Assembly: GCA_019163175.1 (NCBI GenBank) | Contig: JAFLKN010000022.1 | Span: 118,601-182,600, forward strand | From: Prolixibacteraceae bacterium | Lineage (GTDB): Bacteria; Bacteroidota; Bacteroidia; Bacteroidales; Prolixibacteraceae | Direction of reading: 5' to 3' | DNA: 64,000 nucleotides | Shown here: in pieces, positions 1 through 10,500 of the stretch | How positions within the stretch are numbered: the first letter of the stretch is position 1 | Layout of the letters: every line of letters begins with the position of its first letter | The notes under the pieces: generated by a model | What the model saw: the letters and a program-made list of their open reading frames with translations, nothing else | Told to the model about the DNA's origin: nothing | Database searches by the model: none | Made by a program: the position numbers and the translations under genes

Positions 1-1116
1 GAACCATCGAGAGTAACAGTAGCGCCTTCGTTGAGAGTTTGATCTGGTCCGGCATTGGCAACTGGCACTTTGTTTACCTGTTTCACGTTGATAACAACCT
101 GATCAACTGCTGAACTAAGGCTTCCATCGCTAACAACAAGTGAAAAGGTATAAGGCGTGTCCGTTGCAACTTCAGGAGCCGTAAAAGTTGGTTTTTGAGC
201 TGTATTCGAACTCAATGTAATTCCGGCAGGTGGAGTCCATAAATAAGTAACTGTAGTTCCATCCGGATCAGAAGACGCCGAACCATCGAGAGTAACAGTA
301 GCGCCTTCGTTGAGAGTTTGATCTGGTCCGGCATTGGCAACTGGCACTTTGTTTACCTGTTTCACGTTGATAACAACCTGATCAACTGCTGAACTAAGGC
401 TTCCATCGCTAACGACAAGCGAAAAGGTATATGGCGTATCCGTTGCAACTTCAGGTGCAGTAAACGTTGGCTTTTGAACTGTATTCGAACTTAAAGTAAT
501 TCCGGCAGGTGGAGTCCATAAATAAGTAACTGTAGTTCCATCAGGATCAGAAGATGCTGAACCATCGAGAGTAACAGTAGCGCCTTCGTTGAGAGTTTGA
601 TCTGGTCCGGCATTGGCAACTGGCACTTTGTTTACCTGTTTCACGTTGATAACAACCTGATCAACTGCTGAACTAAGGCTTCCATCGCTAACGACAAGCG
701 AAAAGGTATATGGCGTATCCGTTGCAACTTCAGGTGCAGTAAACGTTGGCTTTTGAACTGTATTCGAACTTAAAGTAATTCCGGCAGGTGGAGTCCATAA
801 ATAAGTAACTGTAGTTCCATCAGGATCAGAAGATGCTGAACCATCGAGAGTAACAGTAGCGCCTTCGTTGAGAGTTTGATCTGGTCCGGCATTGGCAACT
901 GGCACTTTGTTTACCTGTTTCACGTTGATAACAACCTGATCAACTGCTGAACTAAGGCTTCCATCGCTAACAACAAGTGAAAAGGTATAAGGCGTGTCCG
1001 TTGCAACTTCAGGAGCCGTAAAAGTTGGTTTTTGAGCTGTATTCGAACTCAATGTAATTCCTGCAGGTGGAGTCCATAAATAGGTAACTGTAGTTCCATC
1101 CGGATCGGAAGATGCA
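1..1116 (-). repeat. Four tandem 279-bp repeats encoding PKD-like modules
   Basis: The unit boundary GAACCATCGAGAG recurs at 1, 280, 559, 838 and 1117, an exact 279-bp period (93 codons). The units fall into two sequence types. Units 1-279 and 838-1116 share one set of silent and near-silent variants (for example AACAACAAGTGAAAAGG). Units 280-558 and 559-837 share another (AACGACAAGCGAAAAGG) and look identical to each other by eye. The order is therefore A-B-B-A. A fifth, partial unit starts at 1117. The array lies entirely inside the coding frame of the partial gene. Confidence 0.95.
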
Positions 1117-1634
1117 GAACCATCGAGAGTAACAGTAGCGCCTTCGTTGAGAGTTTGATCGACTCCTGCCCTTGCAATAGGATTAGATGCAGTTAGTTTA
1201 ACGAAAAATGGGCCATCAGGTATAAATGTTGGTGCTGCTATGGGTAATAGCGTATTACTATCGATATATTCAGCCGATATTCCCGAGATTTCGAGGTTGA
1301 GGCTTGAATCCCAAAATTTGTATGTAATGGGGTTTCCGGTGGTGAATCCATTTGATTCACCTAGATCTTTCTGTGATGCCAGAATTACCAGATAAGTTGT
1401 TGGTGTTCCATAGATAATAGGTTGAGGAACTAATATTACATCACAGCAAATAGCACCATCAAATACTGCAATTTCGTCACCAGCTTCAAGATTAATACCA
1501 GAAACTTTAGCTGTGGTTACTACGATATTCATTTGTTCCAGTGCATCTCCAATATATGCATGAACAAAATGTACCTGGGCAAAGCCAGTAGCAGTAAGAA
1601 TCAAATGCAGGATTAAAAATGTAAATTTTTTCAT
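1..1634 (-). CDS. PKD/Ig-like repeat surface protein, partial at left edge
   Basis: Reading frame on the minus strand from ATG at 1634 that stays open to the window edge, so the C-terminus is missing. It begins with a signal peptide (MKKFTFLILHLILTATGFAQ). Residues about 25-150 form a module containing GDEIAVFDGAICC, which is also found in the next gene upstream at 1956-2780. From about residue 155 there are tandem modules of 93 residues, each opening with ANAGPDQTLNEGATVTLDGS and containing SSDPDG-TVTYLWTPP and VSDGSLSSAVDQVV. This is the PKD/REJ-type Ig-like fold common in cell-surface adhesins and large secreted proteins. At least four units are visible and the array probably continues to the left. 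A T9SS C-terminal domain is likely beyond the edge, judging from the neighbour, but cannot be seen. The role may be adhesion or spacing of a surface domain; no catalytic domain is visible. Confidence 0.85.
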   Translation of the reverse strand, partial: MKKFTFLILHLILTATGFAQVHFVHAYIGDALEQMNIVVTTAKVSGINLEAGDEIAVFDGAICCDVILVPQPIIYGTPTTYLVILASQKDLGESNGFTTGNPITYKFWDSSLNLEISGISAEYIDSNTLLPIAAPTFIPDGPFFVKLTASNPIARAGVDQTLNEGATVTLDGSASSDPDGTTVTYLWTPPAGITLSSNTAQKPTFTAPEVATDTPYTFSLVVSDGSLSSAVDQVVINVKQVNKVPVANAGPDQTLNEGATVTLDGSASSDPDGTTVTYLWTPPAGITLSSNTVQKPTFTAPEVATDTPYTFSLVVSDGSLSSAVDQVVINVKQVNKVPVANAGPDQTLNEGATVTLDGSASSDPDGTTVTYLWTPPAGITLSSNTVQKPTFTAPEVATDTPYTFSLVVSDGSLSSAVDQVVINVKQVNKVPVANAGPDQTLNEGATVTLDGSASSDPDGTTVTYLWTPPAGITLSSNTAQKPTFTAPEVATDTPYTFSLVVSDGSLSSAVDQVVINVKQVNKVPVANAGPDQTLNEGATVTLDG

Positions 1635-1955
1635 GGATCAATAAATTAAGTTCCTAATCTCTCCCTTTAATCAGACTCGCAAAGCTTTATTATATCGTCC
1701 ACCAAATTCATTATTTCAATTAACAGATTGTTCGAATTGTTTGTTGATCAAAATTTTCAAACAATGGGTAACTCTTCCCTGAAAATTAATGCGGATTCAT
1801 CTGTTATTTTCTTAGTCAGGATTTTCTTATAACTCTTGACTACCACAAAATTTAAGAGTACAATTTACTGATGTTTATTCAAAAAAAATAGGTTAAAAGG
1901 CAGTTATATTAAAAAATCTCATTTTTCATGTTTTTATCAATTAGCTGTATTCAAA
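1635..1955. other. 321-bp AT-rich intergenic region
   Basis: It lies between two minus-strand genes. It should hold the promoter of the repeat protein (near 1640-1750) and the end of the 1956-2780 transcript. Weak inverted 6-bp arms (ACTCTT at about 1832 and AAGAGT at about 1854) could form a poor terminator hairpin for the minus strand. No clear TAnnTTTG box and no open frame worth calling were found. Confidence 0.4.
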
Positions 1956-2780
1956 CTACTGATGGATAATTTTATAACTTGTGTGGTTTACCTTGCAGAA
2001 ATAAACACCGGAAGGCACGTGATTACGGCTATAGTCATTTCCATCCCAGCTTATTTGCATAGGTCCTTCAGTAATTTCATCAAAAAGTATCCGAATCAGT
2101 TTTCCACTACTGTCAAAAATGGTAACATTAAGATTTTTTCTTGCCTGAAGGTTAATCTCAATTTTTAAATTGTCGGTGAATGGGGTTGGATAGATCTTTA
2201 ATTGTTCTGCATCATGAATAGAGGTTTGCCCTGTAGATTTGGAAAAATCAACCAATGCAAACATCGAACCGCCCTTCTCAAAAACATCTACAGTGTTGTT
2301 TACAGTCTGAAAATACAACAGATAGACTTTCCCAGTACGATATATTTTCAAAGTAATCTTATGTCCCGGAATATATCCGTTTGGCGTTGATGTTTGGCTA
2401 TTGTTCGCCGAGGCAGGTATACTGATGCTGTTATCAGCCATGTGTTTTTCGTCTATAACTCTTCCTCCAACACAGTAGTCACCATCAAAAACTCCAATTT
2501 CATCACCTACATTTAATCCGGTTGTGCTTAAATTCACCAGATTAATATTCATATAGTCAATTTCTGAGCCCGAATATATCTTAGGAAAAAAGGGCAGATA
2601 GAGTGCTGATTGGTCTGCCGGCAAGTAGTTTGGTTCAATTTCTAAATCATTTGAAAATAGACTTGGTGTAATATTCACTGAAACACTAAATGATGAGTTT
2701 AAAAACAAAATCAAAAATCCTGAGATCAAAATTCCAGTTAGTGAAGAATATTTTCCAAATCGAGATGTAGTCATAAGCAA
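1956..2780 (-). CDS. Secreted protein with T9SS type A sorting domain
   Basis: 274 residues. An N-terminal hydrophobic stretch (about residues 13-30) acts as a signal peptide. Starting at the third codon (MTTSRFG) is equally possible. The middle carries a GDEIGVFDGDYCVGG motif (about residues 92-106), shared with the repeat protein encoded just downstream at 1-1634. The last 80 residues (from about 195: LKIYPTPFTDNLKIEI, then FDSSGKLIR and VPSGVYFCKV) are a typical T9SS type A C-terminal signal. The product is therefore expected to cross the outer membrane by type IX secretion and be anchored or released at the surface. There is no enzyme domain. Both minus-strand genes may be an adhesin pair; function beyond secretion is unknown. 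Confidence 0.85.
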   Translation of the reverse strand: MLMTTSRFGKYSSLTGILISGFLILFLNSSFSVSVNITPSLFSNDLEIEPNYLPADQSALYLPFFPKIYSGSEIDYMNINLVNLSTTGLNVGDEIGVFDGDYCVGGRVIDEKHMADNSISIPASANNSQTSTPNGYIPGHKITLKIYRTGKVYLLYFQTVNNTVDVFEKGGSMFALVDFSKSTGQTSIHDAEQLKIYPTPFTDNLKIEINLQARKNLNVTIFDSSGKLIRILFDEITEGPMQISWDGNDYSRNHVPSGVYFCKVNHTSYKIIHQ

Positions 2781-3062
2781 TGGATGAAGAAAGAGCGGAA
2801 AACGAATGCTATTCTATCTGTGATTTTAGAATTTAATATTTGCTTTTTTGCACCAACCCGACCCCAAATGTAAAATCAGAAAATCAGCATAAATTTTATT
2901 CAGAATAATACTAAAACTGAATACGACAAAGATTTTCATTTGATTTCGGATTGAGTTTATGAACTGTAAATATATAACTTTAGCTTAAAATATACTTGCA
3001 GTTTAAAACTTCTTAATTGTGGTGATTATTGTGCAGCAGAAATATGCATGAATATTATAATA

Positions 3063-6000
3063 TTATCTTTCGAGCTCAATTTTTTTGACGTATTCGGTAG
3101 GCGACATATTGAAATATTTCTGAAAACTATTCGTGAAGTACTGATGAGAATTGAATCCTACCATGTAAGCAATTTCGGAAACATTAAGTTTCCCCTGAGA
3201 TAGTAGGTAGGCAGCTTGTTTTAGTCTGATTGTGCGGATAAATTCAGTAGGATTTTGATTGGTTATAGCCTTTAGTTTTCGATAAAGATGTACCCGGCTA
3301 ATGCTCAATTCACCACTCATTTTTTCAATGTTTAAATCGGCATCCGAAAGGTTTTCTTTTACGAAGTCAATTGCCTTCTGAAGAAATTTTTCATCGGCTG
3401 AAGTAACAGTCATTTCTTTCGCGACGAAACTGGTGTTTTTCGCAAATTGCTGCTTCAAGGCTTCATGCGCTTCTATAATTTTATCCACCTTTAATTTCAG
3501 AAGTCTAGGGTGAAAGGGTTTATGAATATATTCATTGGCTCCGGTTTCCAGCCCTTCAACCTCATGCTCCACTAAGGTTTTTGCTGTTAACAGAATAACC
3601 GGAATGTGGCTCGTTTCAATGGTTGTCTTAATTTTTCTGCAAAGCTGAAGGCCATCGATTCCCGGCATCATAATGTCACTGACAATCAGATCAGGAACCT
3701 GTTCAAAAGCTAACTTCCAGCCATCGGTACCATTGTTAGCTTTAATTATTTGGTAATCAACACAGAGTTCATCTTCCAGGTAATTTAAAATATCAATGTC
3801 ATCTTCAACAAGAAGTATAAGTGTTTTTCCTGAGTCTGTTTGTTCTTCCTCTTCCTGTTCTGTATTTATTGACTGTATTTCTTCAAATTCAGACTTATTT
3901 TCGCGCGAATAAATTGATTGAGTTTGGCTCTGAAATATTTCATCAGTTGCCAGATGTTTTTTGCCCAATGGCATAGTGATCGTAAAATTACTGCCTAAAC
4001 CTTGTTGGCTGGTTACAGTCAGTTTTCCATGCTGTTTTTCTACTAACTCTTTCGATAAATGCAAGCCGATTCCTGTTCCGGTTGTTTTACCGGTTTCCTT
4101 ATTTTCAATTTGATAAAACCGATCAAATATTCGTTCAAGGTGTACCTGATCCATCCCGCTGCCTGTATCTGTTACTGAAATAGTAAAATATCCACCATTC
4201 TCATTAATTCTGTTTATGCTGATCGACATAGTAATTAATCCGTCAGGTAAAGAAAATTTAAACGCGTTCGAAAGAAGATTAAAAATAACCTTATCCATTT
4301 TTTCCGGATCGATCCAAACCATCAATTCATCGCAATTGGGTTCAAAAGAAAGGTGTATTTTTTTATCCAGTGCGGTTTCTTCAAACAGGGACATAATTTC
4401 TTTGAGGAACGTCACCAAATTAATTTCGCGCGCTTTAAGTTTTAGCTGTGTGTTTTCAATTTTTTGCAATTCGAGTAATTGATTAACAATTCGCTCCAGT
4501 CTTTTTGTGTTTCGGTATATGTAGTTTATGTTTTTCTTCTGAAAATCATTAGGATTGGAACCCATTAGTTTTTCAAGAGGAGCAATTAGCATAGTCAAGG
4601 GTGTCCGAATTTCGTGTGAAACATTAGCGAAGAACTGCATCTTGGTTTGATTTATTTCTTCCAGTTTTTCGCGTTCAACATGTTCCAGATGGAGTTGATT
4701 CTTCATACTAATCCTGAACAAGGCAATTCGCCTGATATAGTAAATGATTGAAATCAAAATGATAATATAGATTAGGAATGCCCACCAGGTTGACCAATAC
4801 GGTGGTTTTACGATGATACACAATTTCCGGGACTGATCAATCCATTGGCCATCCAGATTCGTTGACTTTACATTTAGAAAATAGGTGCCTGGATTCAGGT
4901 TCGTATATGATGCGTAACGTTGCTTGTAATCTTTGTAATCCCATCGAGAGTTGAATCCTTCAAGCTGAACTGCATACTTAATTTTTTCAGGAACGGAAAA
5001 ATTAATAGCCGCGAATTCAACGCTAAAACTTTGGTGAGAATATTTTAGAACAATTGTATCTGTTTCATTGATATCTTTTCGGAGTATGCCATTTGGTTCT
5101 TTTTGATTGAATTTTATTTCCTGATTAAAGATTTTTAAACTGGTGAAAATCAGATTAGGCTTAACCAGATTGTTACTGATGCTGTCAGGATTAAAATAAA
5201 CCAGTCCATCTGTACCTCCAAAGTATATCGTTCCATCCTTATCCTTAAAAGATGAACCAGGTCTAAATTCGTTACATGGAAGTCCATCGTAAACGTAGTA
5301 ATTCTGGAATGTGCCTGTTTTGGAGTTTAATTTTGAAATACCTGCTGATGTAGAAATCCAGAGATTATTTGAATGATCCATTTCGATTGCCATAATCCCA
5401 TTATCACATAAACCATCTTCGGTTGTAAGTCTCTCAAACTTTTTGTTTTCAGGATTATAACAATACAAACCTGCCAATGTGCCAAACCAGACTCGGTCTT
5501 TTTGGTCCTTAACAATGCTGAAAATAATATCGTTTGCGATATCGCCTGAATTCGCCAGTAGGGAACGAAAAGTTTCACTCTTCTTGTTCCAGCAAAACAA
5601 TCCATTGTAGGTTCCAATCCACAAAGTACTGTCTTTATCGTATTCCAAAGCATTGATAAAGGGTTTTATCGTTTCTGCTTTTCCTCCAACTAAGGGATGT
5701 GTGTTATCTACAATTGTTCCATTCTTTAAATTCAGGTAAAATAATCCACCTCCATTGGTCCCTATCCAAAGATTTCCTGTTGCATCTTCTTTGATGTCGA
5801 AAATATAGTTGTTCCAGTTTTCTTTGTCGGAGCCCGGAATTTTGTAATTAACCAAAGCTTTGTCATTTCCCTGATAACAAAACAAACCTTCCAGATAGGT
5901 TCCAATCCAGATCCATCCACGCCGGTCTTCATGCAAACTGATAATTGCTTTGTCATTAAGAGTGACACCTTTACCGGCAGACTTAAATAAAACAAAGTCC

Positions 6001-7178
6001 TTGCGGCCTTTCCACTTGACATTTAGACCACCGCCATCGGTGCCCACCCATAAGTTGTCTTTGCCGTCACGTAGAATAGATTTGACAATAAAGTGACTGA
6101 GTTCTTGTACCTTATGTTTTGAATTTCCGATGGAATGAAATGGTTTCATCGAAGAAATTTTGTGATAAATTCCGAGATATTGAATTCCAAACCACATGTC
6201 TCCAAAATTATCTTCGAAACAATAGAATTTCGCTTTTTTTACATTTGGAATATCAATCAGATGATTGGCATCGGTAAAGGTATTTTTCGCTGGATTATAA
6301 ATTTTTAATCCATTGTGTTCTGTCCCGACCCAAACAGTTCCACGTCGGTCGATAATGATACTGTAAATTCCACCATCAAGCATATTCTCCGGATCTGAAG
6401 AATAGCCCGCTTGTTGAAAATATCTTAATCTTGGGTCATAAAGAACTATTCCTGCTCGCTGAGACCCAAAAAAGATTTGCCCGCTTTTGTTCTTCTTCAC
6501 TACCATAACAGTCCTGTCGGGGAATTCGTAATTTATACCGGTATATTCACTGATGTTGCAAAACTGATTCTTTTGAGTATCGAAGATCAGGACAGAGTTA
6601 TCGTCGGTTCCAATCCATAAATTTCCCTTATCATCAAAAACAGCTTGATTGTATTTTGAATGATAGGGAGTCCCGTCGTCCCTGAAATGATGGTTATAGA
6701 AATCGTATTTCTTTGTTTTGGGATCGAAATAAACCAAGCCATGGGAAGTAATCAACCAAAGCATTTTTTGGTTGTCTTCGAGTATTGATTTTACCGTCAG
6801 ATTTATCTTTTTGCCTCTAACTTCAAGCGGAATTTGTTTAAAACAATCCAGCTCATAATTATAACTGTTGAAACCTAAATTGGTTCCAACCCATAATCTG
6901 CCTGACGAATCTTCGAAGACCGTATAACTTGATGAGGAATTGATGGAAGAACTATCATTGGGTTGGTTGAAATACACTTTAAAATTGTATCCATCGAAAC
7001 GATTAAGCCCTGATTCAGTGGGTATCCATAAAAAACCTTTTGAATCTTGGGTAAATCCATGCATGGTTGTTCCGGATAATCCTTCCAGCGAAGAATAAAA
7101 CCGGTCATCCTGAGCACTTAAGCTCAAAGACGAAGTCAGAACAGCAGAAAGGAAAATCAAGAATTTGTACATCGTCAC
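3063..7178 (-). CDS. Hybrid two-component system regulator (HTCS) of PUL 1
   Basis: 1371 residues, the usual length for Bacteroidota HTCS proteins. In order: signal peptide (1-22); a periplasmic double beta-propeller of Reg_prop repeats (WIGT/WVGT motifs, about 30-700); a Y_Y_Y domain (about 720-785); a transmembrane segment (about 793-815); HisKA with the phospho-accepting His855 in NVSHEIRTP; HATPase_c with N, G1 and G2 boxes (about 965-1075); a receiver domain with phospho-acceptor Asp1168 in SDIMMPG; and a C-terminal AraC-type helix-turn-helix (about 1275-1371). It fuses sensor, kinase, receiver and DNA-binding functions in one inner-membrane protein. The periplasmic propeller is expected to bind an oligosaccharide. 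It is divergent from the susC at 7528, and the shared 349-bp gap contains the likely target site. The same site recurs upstream of the susC at 29286. The mannan ligand is inferred from the adjoining GH26/GH5/GH2 genes. Confidence 0.95.
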   Translation of the reverse strand: MTMYKFLIFLSAVLTSSLSLSAQDDRFYSSLEGLSGTTMHGFTQDSKGFLWIPTESGLNRFDGYNFKVYFNQPNDSSSINSSSSYTVFEDSSGRLWVGTNLGFNSYNYELDCFKQIPLEVRGKKINLTVKSILEDNQKMLWLITSHGLVYFDPKTKKYDFYNHHFRDDGTPYHSKYNQAVFDDKGNLWIGTDDNSVLIFDTQKNQFCNISEYTGINYEFPDRTVMVVKKNKSGQIFFGSQRAGIVLYDPRLRYFQQAGYSSDPENMLDGGIYSIIIDRRGTVWVGTEHNGLKIYNPAKNTFTDANHLIDIPNVKKAKFYCFEDNFGDMWFGIQYLGIYHKISSMKPFHSIGNSKHKVQELSHFIVKSILRDGKDNLWVGTDGGGLNVKWKGRKDFVLFKSAGKGVTLNDKAIISLHEDRRGWIWIGTYLEGLFCYQGNDKALVNYKIPGSDKENWNNYIFDIKEDATGNLWIGTNGGGLFYLNLKNGTIVDNTHPLVGGKAETIKPFINALEYDKDSTLWIGTYNGLFCWNKKSETFRSLLANSGDIANDIIFSIVKDQKDRVWFGTLAGLYCYNPENKKFERLTTEDGLCDNGIMAIEMDHSNNLWISTSAGISKLNSKTGTFQNYYVYDGLPCNEFRPGSSFKDKDGTIYFGGTDGLVYFNPDSISNNLVKPNLIFTSLKIFNQEIKFNQKEPNGILRKDINETDTIVLKYSHQSFSVEFAAINFSVPEKIKYAVQLEGFNSRWDYKDYKQRYASYTNLNPGTYFLNVKSTNLDGQWIDQSRKLCIIVKPPYWSTWWAFLIYIIILISIIYYIRRIALFRISMKNQLHLEHVEREKLEEINQTKMQFFANVSHEIRTPLTMLIAPLEKLMGSNPNDFQKKNINYIYRNTKRLERIVNQLLELQKIENTQLKLKAREINLVTFLKEIMSLFEETALDKKIHLSFEPNCDELMVWIDPEKMDKVIFNLLSNAFKFSLPDGLITMSISINRINENGGYFTISVTDTGSGMDQVHLERIFDRFYQIENKETGKTTGTGIGLHLSKELVEKQHGKLTVTSQQGLGSNFTITMPLGKKHLATDEIFQSQTQSIYSRENKSEFEEIQSINTEQEEEEQTDSGKTLILLVEDDIDILNYLEDELCVDYQIIKANNGTDGWKLAFEQVPDLIVSDIMMPGIDGLQLCRKIKTTIETSHIPVILLTAKTLVEHEVEGLETGANEYIHKPFHPRLLKLKVDKIIEAHEALKQQFAKNTSFVAKEMTVTSADEKFLQKAIDFVKENLSDADLNIEKMSGELSISRVHLYRKLKAITNQNPTEFIRTIRLKQAAYLLSQGKLNVSEIAYMVGFNSHQYFTNSFQKYFNMSPTEYVKKIELER

Positions 7179-7527
7179 ATTTTGAAGAAACGAAAATAGC
7201 GAAAAATCCTGCTATAAAATTAAGGCACAAAACACGATAAAACACAAATGACTGATTATTTGAGCTTTGATATTATTGATGTAACACTATTCCAAAGAAA
7301 TGGAACATTGGTTTAATAGATTTTCTTAAAGTCTTTAATTGCTGTAACATGACAATTAAAGATCCCACAGTCTTCAGATTAGATTTGTGGTCGTGTTTGA
7401 ACGAATCCTAAGTAAGCTGAAATGGAATTTTCACCTTCGAAAGTTTCACCTCTCAAACGACTATAATGATTTGTTCTGCCCAATAACTCTAATAATTTTT
7501 CATTAATCGTTAATCAAACTTTTTCTT
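7179..7527. promoter_or_regulatory. Divergent regulatory region between HTCS and susC
   Basis: 349 bp without a gene. It carries the promoter of the HTCS gene (minus strand; no clear box seen) and the activated promoter of susC (plus strand; operator pair and -7 box annotated separately). The stretch from about 7392 to 7527 is then a leader of roughly 135 nt before the susC start. There is no classical Shine-Dalgarno; the ATG follows an AT-rich stretch. Confidence 0.7.
7280..7387 (+). promoter_or_regulatory. Putative HTCS operator pair and -7 box for susC (PUL 1)
   Basis: Box 1 TGTAACAC is at 7280-7287 and box 2 TGTAACAT at 7343-7350, exactly 63 bp apart (six helical turns). A perfect 10-bp inverted repeat, TCTTTAATTG (7332-7341) and CAATTAAAGA (7353-7362), brackets box 2. 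TAGATTTG at 7380-7387 fits the Bacteroidota -7 consensus TAnnTTTG. No TTTG is present at the -33 position, as expected for an activator-dependent promoter. The same boxes at the same spacings occur at 29041-29148. Binding by the HTCS is inferred from this conservation and position. Confidence 0.7.
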
Positions 7528-10500
7528 ATGAGGAAAACTATTCTGTTTTTATTGCTCATGGGGTTTTTCATCTCTTCTTTTGCGCAAATACAAATGCGTG
7601 GAAAAGTTCTAGATAGAAACACCAAAGAACCGTTGCCTGGTGCAACGATTGTGGCAAGTGGAACTACTGTTGGTACTATTACCAACGAAGAAGGTGAGTT
7701 CGTAATTAATGTTCCCCAAAATGCAAAAAAAATCTCCATTTCATTTATTGGATACGACCCCATGGAGGTTAATGTAGCACCAAACGTTACGGTTGAGTTA
7801 GTATCATCGAATCAATCAGTTGATGAAGTTGTTGTTGTTGGTTACGGGGTGATGCGCAAAAGTGATGTTACGGGAAGTGTCGCCAAGGTAAATGTGGAGG
7901 ACATTCGCAAAGTTACATCGATTGATGCTGCCAAAGCCATTCAGGGTAGGTTGGCAGGTGTCAACGTTATGTCGAATTCCGGCAGCCCAGGTTCGGGTGT
8001 GAAAATCCGTATTCGAGGTATTGGCACCATCAATAATTCGGATCCACTCTTTGTGGTCGACGGTTTTCCGATGGGCGATATCAGCCACGTAGCACCAACG
8101 GATATTGAAAGCATGGAAGTATTAAAAGATGCTTCGGCTACAGCTATTTACGGTTCGCGTGGTGCCAATGGCGTTATTCTGGTGAAAACCCGTACTGGTT
8201 CAAAAGCTGGTAGGTTTGAGGTTAATGCAAGTGTTGTAACCGGTATTTCGGAAGTTGCCAAACGATTGGAACTGGCCGATGCTACTGAGTTTGCCAATGC
8301 CCGCAAATCAATCGGAATGACTGACGACATTATTAATTATGTACTCGAACAACAAGCTGCAGGAAACTACCTGAAAGGAACCAACTGGCAAGATGAAATT
8401 TATCGTCAGGGAATTAATTCCCGCTACAATATAGGCATTCAGGGAAATACCGAAAGCTATTCTTACGACCATGGAGTTACCCTTTCGACCGAAAAAGGGG
8501 TTGTTAAAGGCACACAACTCGATAAATTCATGTTCCACTCCAACAATAATCTGAATCTTACAAAAAAAATTAAAACGGGCATGAATTTCAATTATGTACG
8601 TTACGAAAAACCGGGAGACAGAGGTGATTTCTACAGTGGAACCATTCCTGGTGCTTTGCGTTCCGATCCTATTTCGGCAGCATGGGATAGCTACACCAAT
8701 TTTTATGGTGAGGTTTATTATTCTCAAGCTGCTACCAATCCTGCATTGTCAATTTATTTGGGAGAAAAACAAAAAAGTATCGGCAACAGAGTGATGGGTA
8801 ACTTTTACCTTCAGTTCGACGATTTATTTTTAGAGGGTTTGTCATTCCGTTCGCAGTTTGGTAGTATTATGGATTTTAATGACAACAAATCATATAGCCC
8901 GAAATACTACATTACACCCACTCAAAAAAATGACGATGCAACGCTTAATCAAAACAGAGGTTATGGCTTAAACTGGGTGAATACCAATTATTTTTCATAC
9001 AACGCCAAAGTTGATAAGTTGAATATCAACACCACACTGGGTATGGAATTGCAGGCAAACAAATGGTCGGATATCTGGGCTACCGGATACGATGTGCCTG
9101 AAACAGCAAGTTTGCAATATCTGGGCGCACACAAAGACGCTGTTAAATTTAATTTGGGTGGTGGTCAAAGCGAAAGCCGTTTGCAATCCGGATTTTTCCG
9201 TGGAAACTTCTCATGGGATAATAAATATGTATTGACAGGAACTGTAAGAGCCGATGGCAGTTCGAAATTTACGAAAGAAAACCGCTGGGGGTATTTCTCT
9301 TCGTTTGCCGGTAGCTGGAATGTGCACAACGAAGAATTTATGTCTGGCATCAGTGAAATAGTGCCGATGTTGAAAGTTCGTGCCGGATGGGGACAAGTTG
9401 GAAATCAAGGCAGTGCCGGAAACTTCGACTATGTGTCAAGCGTAAATGGTGGATACATGTATGCATTGAACGGGTTGCCGGTGGAAGGTGCTGTGCAGCA
9501 ACAATTGGCAAATACAGAGCTGAAGTGGGAAACCGCTGAACAATTAAATTTCGGGCTTGACTTCGGATTGTTTGAGAATAAATTAACCGGAACCGTTGAC
9601 TATTTTATCAGAAACACGAACGATATGATCCTTTCGAAACCAATACCCATGTATTCGGGGAAGAAGAAACCTGCTGTAAATGCCGGAGCCATGCAAAACA
9701 AAGGGATTGAGGTTACGTTAAATTATGCCAAAAATAAAGGTGATTTTAAATACGATGTTGGTGTCAATTTCACATTTATTGAAAACAAAATTACCAGTTT
9801 AGCAGGTGGTGACCCTATTCGGAGTGGTGGAGCCGGACGTTTAGGCAATACAACGAAAACTGAAGTGGGTAAAGAAATTGCCTATTTTTATGGATACCAA
9901 ACGGATGGACTTTTCAAAACTCAGGAACAACTGGATGCTTACAAAAAAGACGGTGTAGCGATTCAACCAAATGCAGGACTGGGCGATGTAAAGTTTCTGG
10001 ATAACAACGGCGATGGTAAAATCACCGAATTGGATATGACCTACCTGGGCAGTGCAAGTCCTCTGATGACTGGTGGTTTTAATTTGAATATGGCTTACAA
10101 AGGCTTTGACATGGTAATTTTCATATCCGGTTCTTATGGAAATGAGATTGTAAATACGATGCGTCAGACCTTGTATAACTCGAAAATGTTCGAGACAAAT
10201 ATCAGTCGAGATATGGCAGTAAACTCATGGACTCCCCAAAATCCTACATCGAATGTTCCCCGATTGAATGCTGCTGATCTGAATAAAAACACCGAAAACT
10301 TTTCGGACTTGTATGTGGAAGATGGTTCCTACTTACGTTTGAAAAATTTGCAGGTTGGTTACTCGCTGCCAACTTCATTAATAAATAAAATCGGTGTTAA
10401 AAACCTTAGAATCTATGCTACTGTTGATAACCTGCTTACAATTACCAATTATTCAGGTTTAGATCCTGAACTGTTTGGATTATATGGCAACTCATTATCT

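Noticed and set aside
1-1170. Regular repeats that could be mistaken for a CRISPR array or satellite DNA
   Set aside because: The 279-bp period is a multiple of three, the units are contiguous without spacers, and they translate into a clear PKD-like module on the minus strand.
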